A stretch of 5,192 bases of DNA from Anaerolineae bacterium (GTDB lineage: Bacteria; Chloroflexota; Anaerolineae; UBA1429), in NCBI GenBank assembly GCA_007118555.1, contig SKRJ01000358.1, positions 1 to 5,192 of the forward strand, written 5' to 3'. Made by a program: the position numbers and the translations under genes. Positions within the stretch are counted from its first letter, which is position 1, and every line of letters begins with the position of its first letter. The notes beneath the pieces are model-generated. The model did not search any database and was not told where the DNA came from. It saw only the letters and a list, made by a program, of their open reading frames with translations. Below are positions 1 through 4,794 of this stretch, in pieces.

Positions 1-544
1 CGTACGCTTCCTGGGCCACCGCCTGGTTGGCGTCGACGATCTTGTCGCCTTTGGCCTGAAAGTTGTCCTTGATGACGCTCATCATGTACTTGACGTCAAA
101 ACCGCTCACCGCCGCGGCAACAGCCAGCGCCGCTGTATTGGTCATGACTTCGCTGCCGTGTTTGGTGGCGATCTCTTTGATGGGCACTCGTACGAGCTGT
201 ACGTCGCTCTTATCCAACTCGGGTTGCAGCGATTCCAGGTCGGTATCTTCATCGACGATGATGACGCCGTTGGGATTCATGCAGTTGAGGTGCTCGGTGA
301 CGGTCTCGGCGTTGAGGGCGAGCAGGACATCGACGGCATCTCGTACGCTGCCCAGCGGTGTCTCGCGGTTGGCGGCGCGGATAGAAAAGTGGTTGTGGCC
401 TCCGCGGATGCGCTCATAGTAGCTGGGAACACCGATGACCTGGAGTCCGGCTCGGGTGAGCGCCTGGCAAAAGCCAGCCCCACTCGATTCGACCCCCTGC
501 CCAGCCTCGCCTCCGATGCGAAAGCTGATTTCTTGTGCGGGCAT
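1..544 (-). CDS. 2-oxoacid:acceptor oxidoreductase, gamma-type domain (N-terminal part; gene runs off the left edge)
   Basis: The reading frame is open from an ATG at 544-542 to the left edge (181 complete codons, no stop). The start is supported by the Shine-Dalgarno GGGAGG at 555-550, 5 nt upstream. The N-terminus carries the glycine-rich GGEAGQGVESSG at residues 11-22 and the RIRGGHNHF segment at about 45-53. Both are hallmarks of the gamma domain of pyruvate/2-oxoglutarate/2-oxoisovalerate:ferredoxin oxidoreductases. These enzymes are cytoplasmic and decarboxylate 2-oxoacids oxidatively to acyl-CoA, reducing ferredoxin. In many bacteria this domain is fused to the alpha (pyrimidine-binding) domain in one chain of about 550-620 residues, and the opening here resembles that fused form. 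The fusion, the partner beta subunit and the substrate cannot be judged from this fragment. The gene is co-directional with the encapsulin operon but 210 nt beyond it, with inverted repeats between, so it is probably a separate unit. Confidence 0.88.
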   Translation of the reverse strand, partial: MPAQEISFRIGGEAGQGVESSGAGFCQALTRAGLQVIGVPSYYERIRGGHNHFSIRAANRETPLGSVRDAVDVLLALNAETVTEHLNCMNPNGVIIVDEDTDLESLQPELDKSDVQLVRVPIKEIATKHGSEVMTNTAALAVAAAVSGFDVKYMMSVIKDNFQAKGDKIVDANQAVAQEAY

Positions 545-549
545 ATTAA

Positions 550-555
550 CCTCCC
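550..555 (-). promoter_or_regulatory. Ribosome binding site of the 2-oxoacid oxidoreductase gene
   Basis: On the minus strand GGGAGG sits 5 nt before the ATG at 544. It fixes the start of a gene whose stop lies outside the window. Confidence 0.8.
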
Positions 556-562
556 GATTACG

Positions 563-588
563 CTGCCCCGGCGCACGTGCCAGGGCAG
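563..588 (-). repeat. GC-rich inverted repeat (10-bp stem, 6-nt loop) in the leader of the 2-oxoacid oxidoreductase gene
   Basis: The arms at 563-572 and 579-588 pair over 10 bp with one G-U pair when read as minus-strand RNA; the loop is 6 nt. The stem ends about 7 nt before the Shine-Dalgarno sequence. No T-run follows on either strand, so it is not a classical intrinsic terminator. It could be a 5' leader structure affecting translation, or a U-tract-less terminator. The pairing is seen directly and the role is unknown. Confidence 0.5.
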
Positions 589-611
589 AGGTCTATGTTG
601 ATCTGAAGCAT

Positions 612-659
612 CCTCCCCAGGGAGCGCAAAAGCTGCATAGCCTGGCGTCCCTGAGGAGG
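612..659 (-). repeat. Long imperfect inverted repeat (12-bp stem) downstream of the encapsulin gene
   Basis: The arms at 612-623 and 648-659 are complementary over 12 bp with a single G-U pair when read as minus-strand RNA. Three further pairs become possible if one base is bulged. The loop is about 24 nt. The outer part of arm 648-659 can instead pair with 661-665, forming a tight GGAGG-T-CCTCC palindrome at 655-665. The element lies about 95 nt past the encapsulin stop and before the next gene. It could end or stabilise the encapsulin operon transcript, but no U-tract follows, so a termination role is only inferred. Confidence 0.5.
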
Positions 660-754
660 TCCTCCAGTGAACGGCTCTTGTAGATCAAGGCGATATTCAT
701 CGAATCTATTGTGCGGCAAGCGAGCCGATGCGACGTGGCTTGATGGGTCGGGCT

Positions 755-1525
755 CTAGCTCATGACTACTGCGGCACCCGCCCGCTTGAGGCGGAGAGCC
801 ATCGTCTCGAGAATGACAAAGCCCAGATCGAGGCCCTCGTTGCCCACAAAGGCGGTGGCAATGTCCTGCCCCACGACGATATCCATGTTCCAGGACTGGG
901 GGCTCACCAAGAGCGCCTGGTCGTCGGGCATCACGCTCGATTGGTAGATGCCAACTTCAACCAGCCTCTCGACGCGCTCGATCTCGGACTGGCCGTACTC
1001 GCGCAGGCTGGCCAGCTTGGCATACAAGGGATGCCCCACGATGAGAGCAAAGGGACCGTCAAAGCTGTTGGCGCGCATGTTGCCGATGGCCTGCGCCACC
1101 GCCGTAAAGGGGCCATTGGGTGCGGACCAGTCGCCCAGAGCCTCGTTGGGGGCATCCTCGCTCAGCCCGAGCAGGACCAGCGTATCCTCTTGCTTGGCGA
1201 TGTCTACCGCTGCCGTAGCCACGGCGCCCAGATCCATGGGATAGGGCGTCTGATCGGCCATAGCCAGGTGCTTGAGGCGGATGCGGAACTCGGCCTCGAG
1301 CTGCTGCAACTTGATATAGTCAATGTCTTGGGCGATGACGATGTCGTCTTCGGTGCCAAAGCCAATCAGCGGCGCGACCTCGACGCCCCAGCCCAACGGT
1401 CCGACCATGGGGAGCACTCGTCGTCCGACCAGATTTTTCTTGACCACCGTGGCGACCATATTGTCGATCGCCTTCCACACGCCCTCACTCATGGGGGCAT
1501 CATCGCGCATTAGGTATTCGGCCAT
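755..1525 (-). CDS. Family 1 encapsulin shell protein (linocin M18 / HK97-fold nanocompartment)
   Basis: This 256-residue protein has the length and landmarks of family 1 encapsulins. The N-terminus (about residues 4-53) matches the Thermotoga maritima shell protein as I recall it: an APMSEGVWKAIDN-like helix, a GRR motif, then VGPLGWGVEVAPL. Later landmarks are the GPFALIVG strand of the P-domain (about 157-164) and the IVVGQDIATAF segment (about 217-226). Family members adopt the HK97 phage capsid fold and self-assemble into icosahedral cytoplasmic shells that enclose cargo bearing a short C-terminal targeting peptide. The gene starts 35 nt after the cargo gene stop, with AGGAGG at 1536-1531, 5 nt before the ATG, so cargo and shell are almost certainly co-transcribed. 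Position 85 is Lys where the T. maritima protein has flavin-stacking Trp87, so flavin binding in the same manner is doubtful. No peptide fusion or signal sequence is seen. It is the last gene of the operon. Confidence 0.93.
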   Translation of the reverse strand: MAEYLMRDDAPMSEGVWKAIDNMVATVVKKNLVGRRVLPMVGPLGWGVEVAPLIGFGTEDDIVIAQDIDYIKLQQLEAEFRIRLKHLAMADQTPYPMDLGAVATAAVDIAKQEDTLVLLGLSEDAPNEALGDWSAPNGPFTAVAQAIGNMRANSFDGPFALIVGHPLYAKLASLREYGQSEIERVERLVEVGIYQSSVMPDDQALLVSPQSWNMDIVVGQDIATAFVGNEGLDLGFVILETMALRLKRAGAAVVMS

Positions 1526-1530
1526 GTCGT

Positions 1531-1536
1531 CCTCCT
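1531..1536 (-). promoter_or_regulatory. Strong ribosome binding site of the encapsulin gene
   Basis: AGGAGG on the minus strand lies 5 nt before the encapsulin ATG. It is a full consensus match, consistent with the high translation a many-subunit shell needs. Confidence 0.8.
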
Positions 1537-1560
1537 GTATCGATCCTATGATAGGTGTGG

Positions 1561-2520
1561 CTAGTCGCGCTTGTTCCGAAGGCTACCGATAGACGGGACA
1601 TCGGGGGCCTTGGGCTCGTCATCGCTCTCCTCGGGGGCCTTGGGCTTTTTCGCCGGGCTACCCTTGCCCTGGCGCTCTTTGGCCTCCTCGAGCAGATCCC
1701 GAAAGACATCCGAGTGGTAGATCTCGTGATCGCGGACGCGGGCCAGGATCTCGCGGATCTCTTCATCCTCTACTTCGGGGATCTGGTTGCTGTACGCCTG
1801 GGTGACCTCATCCTCGATATCGATGTTTGCCTTGAGGTTGGCGACATGATCGCGGCTCAGGAAGGGCTCCAGGTGGTTGAAATCGGGCTGCTGGCCGCGT
1901 TCCTGCAGTTCCTCGCCCAGCCATCCCATGTGCTGCATCTCGTTGATGGCTGACCTCTCCATCTCCTCTTTGAGCTCCCAATCGTCGGCTACAAAAGAGT
2001 GATAGAGGTACTGTAGGATGACGGTGTACTCGTGGCGCACGCCATAGTTGAGGATGTCGGCCAGACGCTCGCTGACCTCCTCGTCCTCGCCTTCCGGCTC
2101 AGGCTCGCCCTCCTGCTCAAACTCCTCGGCGAAAGCCCGGAACTTTTTCTGGTGCTCGACCTCGTCATGGATGATCCGGGCGAGCAAGCGGCGGATGCCC
2201 TCGTCCTCGATCTGCTCCATATGGTCGCGGTACTGGTCGATGGCCTGTTGCTCGAGGTTGACGTCCTTGCGCATCTGCACCGAGGGAGGCTCTATGCTCA
2301 GGTCGGGCGGTTCGCGCTGCATATCCGGGTCGCCGCCCAGCTCGACGATCACGTCGGCCAGCCAGTCAAAGTGGCGCATCTCGTCGCGGGCCATCTCTTC
2401 GATGTCGCCCGGAATCTCGCCTTCGCCCAAGGCATAGGCATGCGCCAAGTACTGGATGACGGCCTGATGCTCGCCGCGCATATCGTCACGTAACAGTTCG
2501 ATGATCTTTTTCTTGTCCAT
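1561..2520 (-). CDS. Tandem ferritin-like (double di-iron domain) encapsulin cargo protein
   Basis: This 319-residue protein has two consecutive four-helix ferritin-like domains (about residues 1-135 and 149-283), an acidic Glu/Pro linker between them (about 135-148), and a flexible Pro/Lys/Glu-rich tail ending in an encapsulin targeting peptide. Each domain has the full di-iron ligand pattern: E17, E47-x-x-H50, E90, E120-x-x-H123 in the first; E164, E194-x-x-H197, E236 (or E238), E266-x-x-H269 in the second. The 30-residue Glu-to-Glu spacing recurs in all four helix pairs, so this is an internal duplication with both sites intact. Ferritin-like proteins oxidise Fe(II) with oxygen or peroxide. 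The C-terminal VPSIGSLRNKR (308-318) fits the known cargo-loading consensus (hydrophobic-x-V/I-G-S-L-R/K), and the shell gene follows 35 nt later. Start: ATG at 2520 with GGAGG 4 nt upstream and a second AGGAG just before it. It is much longer than the roughly 100-residue encapsulated ferritins I know of. Packaging inside the shell is inferred from the peptide and the gene order; iron storage is the likeliest role. Confidence 0.9.
   Translation of the reverse strand: MDKKKIIELLRDDMRGEHQAVIQYLAHAYALGEGEIPGDIEEMARDEMRHFDWLADVIVELGGDPDMQREPPDLSIEPPSVQMRKDVNLEQQAIDQYRDHMEQIEDEGIRRLLARIIHDEVEHQKKFRAFAEEFEQEGEPEPEGEDEEVSERLADILNYGVRHEYTVILQYLYHSFVADDWELKEEMERSAINEMQHMGWLGEELQERGQQPDFNHLEPFLSRDHVANLKANIDIEDEVTQAYSNQIPEVEDEEIREILARVRDHEIYHSDVFRDLLEEAKERQGKGSPAKKPKAPEESDDEPKAPDVPSIGSLRNKRD
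1567..1599 (-). other. Encapsulin cargo-loading peptide at the C-terminus of the ferritin-like cargo
   Basis: Codons 308-318 encode VPSIGSLRNKR, one residue before the protein's end. I-G-S-L-R is the conserved core of family 1 encapsulin targeting peptides (compare the LTVGSLR type), which bind a groove on the inner face of the shell P-domain. It follows a low-complexity linker (about 285-307) rich in Pro, Lys, Glu and Asp, the usual flexible tether for such peptides. No other protein in this operon ends in a similar motif. Confidence 0.88.
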
Positions 2521-2524
2521 TACA

Positions 2525-2537
2525 CCTCCACTCCTAG
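2525..2537 (-). promoter_or_regulatory. Double Shine-Dalgarno region before the cargo gene
   Basis: Upstream of the ATG at 2520 the minus strand reads AGGAG, one base, then GGAGG, then 4 nt to the start. Two overlapping anti-SD matches suggest efficient translation of the cargo. They support this start over any internal one. Confidence 0.65.
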
Positions 2538-2565
2538 TAGGGTATGGTTGCGGACTGGGATAGAA

Positions 2566-3798
2566 TTAGGGAGCTCGTGCGCCTGCCTGGCGCACAAAGC
2601 CCTTCAGGTCGAACTCGGGTTCGAGCAGCCGGTCTTTTACATCGGCCACATCGATGCCCTTGGCCACAAGCTGGTTCACCGCCGCCAGGTCGGCTCGGCT
2701 GCCCAGCAGGATGGCGCCTACAACGGTGTTGTGACGGATGACCAGCTTTTTGTAGATCTGCGCTGCCTCATCCAGAAAGCGGACCTCGTGAAAATCGCCC
2801 GTCTCTGGGTTCACCTCGCCCATAGAGGTCAGGTCTATGCCCGTCACCTGGAGGGTGGTGCTGGGAACGACGTCGTTATAGGTGGCGTCGGTCTGCCCGG
2901 CGATCTGGGCGGCCGCGATCCGTGCCTGGGCCAGGGCCGTGGGGATGATGCCCCACACCCGGTCGTTGAACTCGGCGGCATCGCCTACGGCATAGATCGA
3001 CGGGGCGCTGGTCTGCATGCGTTCGTCGACGGCAATGCCCAAGCGGCAGGCCAGACCGGCGTCTCGGGCCAGGTCGATCCTGGGGCGCACGCCGGCCGAG
3101 ACCAGCACCATGCTGGCCGGCAGATGACGCCCACTCGCGAGCCGAGCGCCTCGAACCTGCGTATCGCCGACGATCTCGCTACACGCCTCTCCGGTGATCA
3201 CGCGGACGCCACGAGCCTCGATGGCCTGCTGTAGCAGGGCCGCTCCCTCGATGTCGAGTTGCCTCGGAAGGAGGCGCGGCAGGAGCTCGACCACGGTCAC
3301 GTCCACATCATAGGCGCGCAGGGCCATGGCCGTGTCCAACCCCAGGAGGCCACCTCCCAGAATCAGCAGGGGCTCGCTTCGCTGCGCCCCCCGACAGAGC
3401 GTCACCGCATCGTCCAGGCAGCGGAGCGTATGGACACCCTGCCGGTCTGCCCCCGGGATGGGGGGCACCCAGGCGCGGGATCCGGTGGCCAACACGAGCC
3501 AGTCATAGGGCTCCTGATGGCCATCGGCAAAGGCAACTGTGCGGGCCTGGGGGTCGACAGACACCGCCTTTTGGCCCAGTTGCACATCAATGCCGCGCGC
3601 CTGATACCAAGCGTCATCATACTGCGGCAGATTCTCCACGGGGAGCTTGCCGGCTATATAGTCGATCAGTCGCGGTCGGGGATAGTAGGCATACGGCTCC
3701 TTGCCAAAGAGACGGATCTCGATCGACGGGTCGTGATCCGCCACATTGCGGGCCGTTGTTACGCCAGCAACCCCGTTACCAATGATAACTAGTCGCAT
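2566..3798 (-). CDS. FAD-dependent NADH:rubredoxin reductase-type pyridine nucleotide-disulfide oxidoreductase
   Basis: The 410-residue protein has the two-dinucleotide layout of the NADH:rubredoxin reductase / NirB-like FAD family. The FAD-binding GNGVAG is at residues 7-12, ATG at about 104-106, the NAD-binding GGGLLG at 148-153, and a second FAD motif, YAVGDAAEF, at about 269-277. An acidic residue (E171) at the end of the second NAD-domain strand favours NADH over NADPH. The redox-active CxxxxC disulfide of the lipoamide dehydrogenase branch is absent, as expected for reductases of rubredoxin and similar one-electron carriers. Rubredoxin is encoded directly upstream (60-nt gap) and the ferritin-like cargo directly downstream (45 nt), so rubredoxin is the probable acceptor. 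The start is the ATG at 3798, with AGGAG 4 nt upstream, and the flavin motif begins right after it. A further in-frame ATG at 3846 would add 16 unlikely residues. The C-terminus has no encapsulin targeting peptide. Confidence 0.85.
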   Translation of the reverse strand: MRLVIIGNGVAGVTTARNVADHDPSIEIRLFGKEPYAYYPRPRLIDYIAGKLPVENLPQYDDAWYQARGIDVQLGQKAVSVDPQARTVAFADGHQEPYDWLVLATGSRAWVPPIPGADRQGVHTLRCLDDAVTLCRGAQRSEPLLILGGGLLGLDTAMALRAYDVDVTVVELLPRLLPRQLDIEGAALLQQAIEARGVRVITGEACSEIVGDTQVRGARLASGRHLPASMVLVSAGVRPRIDLARDAGLACRLGIAVDERMQTSAPSIYAVGDAAEFNDRVWGIIPTALAQARIAAAQIAGQTDATYNDVVPSTTLQVTGIDLTSMGEVNPETGDFHEVRFLDEAAQIYKKLVIRHNTVVGAILLGSRADLAAVNQLVAKGIDVADVKDRLLEPEFDLKGFVRQAGARAP

Positions 3799-3858
3799 GG
3801 GGCTCCTGCCCGCTCGAGATGGCGGCGTGGCGTAGGCTGTTCGCAAACTCTCAATATG

Positions 3859-4020
3859 CTAGCTCATCTCCTCGAACATATCCTTGCCGGCGCCGCACTC
3901 GGGGCAGAGCCAGTCATCGGGGACATCCTCCCAGGCTGTGCCCGGCTCGACACCACCATCGGGATCACCAGCTTCGGGATCATAGATATAACCACAGACC
4001 AGACATTCCCACTGCGACAT
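3859..4020 (-). CDS. Rubredoxin
   Basis: The 53-residue protein is a canonical rubredoxin: ECLVCG (Cys6, Cys9) near the start and LCPECG (Cys39, Cys42) near the end give the four-cysteine Fe(SCys)4 site. Between them lie the conserved [12 protein letters not shown] and PDDW segments. It is a small cytoplasmic one-electron carrier. In anaerobes it passes electrons from an NAD(P)H reductase to rubrerythrin, superoxide reductase or flavodiiron proteins. Here it sits between a rubrerythrin-like gene (28-nt gap) and a reductase gene (60-nt gap), which fits that role. The start is the ATG at 4020, with AGGAG 8 nt upstream; the longer frame from 4077 overlaps the preceding gene and adds residues unlike any rubredoxin. 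The protein carries no encapsulin targeting peptide, so it probably works outside the shell unless it is small enough to enter the pores. Confidence 0.96.
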   Translation of the reverse strand: MSQWECLVCGYIYDPEAGDPDGGVEPGTAWEDVPDDWLCPECGAGKDMFEEMS

Positions 4021-4048
4021 GTAGCTTGCTCCTTTGATTCTTGATCGG

Positions 4049-4519
4049 CTAGACTTCGGTATAGTAGAGATCCTCATAGAGGCGCTCTATGCGATGTTTG
4101 TGCTCGAGCTCCTGCTCGGCGAGGAAACGGAACAGGGCCTCGGTCTCCTCGTCATCCGCGATACTGGCCAGGGCCGAATAGAGATCGTGGCTCCCGGCCT
4201 CGCGTTTGCCCGCTACGATCAGCACCTGTTGCACGTCCGAGTGCTCGTCCAGGGGCGTCTCTTGCAGAAAATCGGTAATGCCCAGATCCTCGATGCGTTT
4301 GCTCTGGCGCGCCAGCTTCTCTGGCGAGACGCCACTCTCCAGCAACGCCTCCAGGCGTCGGCGGTGACCCTGCTCTTGCGCTGCAAGCTCCTGCAGCAAC
4401 TCTTGCGCTCGCGGGTTCTCGACGCGTTCGGACATCTCCAGATAGAGTTGGTGTGCCTCGATCTCGCGCTCGATGGCCGTCGTCAAGATCTCTTGATAAG
4501 GAGTAGAGGTTGCCTGCAC
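4049..4519 (-). CDS. Rubrerythrin-like ferritin-fold di-iron protein without a rubredoxin domain
   Basis: With the GTG start at 4519 the protein has 156 residues and is a single four-helix ferritin-like domain of rubrerythrin type. Its ligands are E19, E49-x-x-H52, E107 and E137-x-x-H140, with the same 30-residue spacing in each helix pair. The segment [14 protein letters not shown] in the first helix is typical of rubrerythrin relatives. Such proteins reduce hydrogen peroxide at the di-iron centre using electrons from rubredoxin. Classical rubrerythrin carries its own C-terminal rubredoxin domain; this one ends at about residue 156 without it, and a separate rubredoxin gene follows 28 nt later. 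The GTG is chosen because GGAGG (4529-4525) lies 5 nt before it and homology begins there. The longer frame from the ATG at 4660 would run through the promoter and adds 47 residues of non-coding character. It has no targeting peptide at its C-terminus (it ends YYTEV), so it is probably not encapsulated. First gene of the operon. Confidence 0.85.
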   Translation of the reverse strand: MQATSTPYQEILTTAIEREIEAHQLYLEMSERVENPRAQELLQELAAQEQGHRRRLEALLESGVSPEKLARQSKRIEDLGITDFLQETPLDEHSDVQQVLIVAGKREAGSHDLYSALASIADDEETEALFRFLAEQELEHKHRIERLYEDLYYTEV

Positions 4520-4524
4520 TCTTG

Positions 4525-4529
4525 CCTCC
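4525..4529 (-). promoter_or_regulatory. Ribosome binding site that decides the GTG start of the rubrerythrin-like gene
   Basis: GGAGG on the minus strand, 5 nt before the GTG at 4519-4517. No ATG lies between the promoter and the first helix in this frame, so this site is the main argument for a non-ATG start. Confidence 0.8.
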
Positions 4530-4550
4530 AGATTGTGTTTGGGTACCAGA

Positions 4551-4579
4551 CTATGACGATTGTAGGTGCTAGCTATGAC
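4551..4579. repeat. Direct repeat CTATGAC flanking the operon -10 box (possible operator)
   Basis: CTATGAC occurs at 4551-4557 and 4573-4579, a pitch of 22 bp, close to two helical turns. One copy lies in the -35/-10 spacer and the other over the expected transcription start. This is where a repressor would bind to block the promoter. No regulator gene is in the window, and the repeat alone cannot identify one. Confidence 0.4.
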
Positions 4580-4587
4580 CCTGTCAA
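4559..4587 (-). promoter_or_regulatory. Sigma-70-type promoter of the encapsulin/rubredoxin operon
   Basis: On the minus strand a perfect -35 TTGACA (4587-4582) is followed by a 17-nt spacer and a -10 TACAAT (4564-4559, 5 of 6 matches). Transcription should begin near 4552, giving a leader of about 33 nt before the GTG start at 4519. No comparable promoter was seen in the short gaps between the five downstream genes, so it probably drives them all. Confidence 0.85.
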
Positions 4588-4596
4588 GTGGAAAGG

Positions 4597-4616
4597 GTAA
4601 CCGGGTATGCGTAACC
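4597..4616. repeat. Direct repeat GTAACC just upstream of the operon -35 box
   Basis: GTAACC occurs at 4597-4602 and 4611-4616, a pitch of 14 bp. On the minus strand the copies sit 9-29 bp upstream of the -35 hexamer, where an activator could bind. The repeat is short and may be chance. Confidence 0.25.
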
Positions 4617-4651
4617 GCCGCAGGGGGTAGGCATCTCTGTGGCAGCCTCCC

Positions 4652-4661
4652 GATGCGCATC
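4652..4661. repeat. Perfect 10-bp palindrome between the two divergent promoters
   Basis: GATGCGCATC is its own reverse complement. It lies in the non-coding stretch between the leftward operon promoter and the rightward promoter, roughly midway. It could be a dimeric protein site, but a single 10-bp palindrome in a GC-rich intergenic region can arise by chance. Confidence 0.25.
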
Positions 4662-4729
4662 CGTCATGATCGTGCCGTCGGCGTTGGGCTGAGCCACAAG
4701 GGCCGACCGGCAGGCGCTTTGGATGGCGC

Positions 4730-4757
4730 TTGACAGACGCTTACCAGAGTCTAGACT
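4730..4757 (+). promoter_or_regulatory. Sigma-70-type promoter of the B12-binding-domain gene
   Basis: TTGACA (4730-4735) is followed by a 16-nt spacer and TAGACT (4752-4757; T, A, A and T of the -10 consensus match). Transcription would start near 4764, leaving a leader of about 30 nt before the ATG at 4795. That is too short for a cobalamin riboswitch. Confidence 0.65.
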
Positions 4758-4794
4758 GTGTGCGAACGGAACCGAGTGCAGAAAGGATCCCCCG

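Noticed and set aside
277..576. Minus-strand open frame of 99 codons
   Set aside because: It overlaps the 2-oxoacid oxidoreductase gene in another frame. The true frame, open to the left edge, has the family motifs and a ribosome binding site.
728..1513. Long open frame of 261 codons on the plus strand
   Set aside because: It lies antisense to the encapsulin gene. The minus-strand product is clearly recognisable, while the plus-strand translation resembles no family and has no convincing start site.
1545..1555. Perfect inverted repeat CCTAT-G-ATAGG in the cargo/encapsulin spacer
   Set aside because: Five-base arms around a single base cannot form an RNA hairpin, and the site sits inside an operon without a promoter nearby. 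Most likely chance.
1555..2493. Plus-strand open frames (1555-1953, 2032-2493, 2048-2437)
   Set aside because: They are shadows of the tandem ferritin-like cargo gene. The Leu/Val-rich translation arises from reading its Glu/Asp codons in reverse, not from membrane proteins.
2548..3792. Plus-strand open frames of 228 and 177 codons (2548-3234, 3259-3792)
   Set aside because: They are antisense to the flavoprotein gene, whose FAD and NAD motifs are intact on the minus strand.
4713..4731. Direct repeat GGCGCTT at 4713-4719 and 4725-4731, touching the -35 box of the B12-binding-domain gene
   Set aside because: Short, GC-rich and with no conserved context to judge by; not distinguishable from chance.
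4757..4794. Possible cobalamin riboswitch ahead of the B12-binding-domain gene
   Set aside because: The expected leader is only about 30 nt and shows no B12-box-like sequence; a cobalamin riboswitch needs roughly 200 nt.
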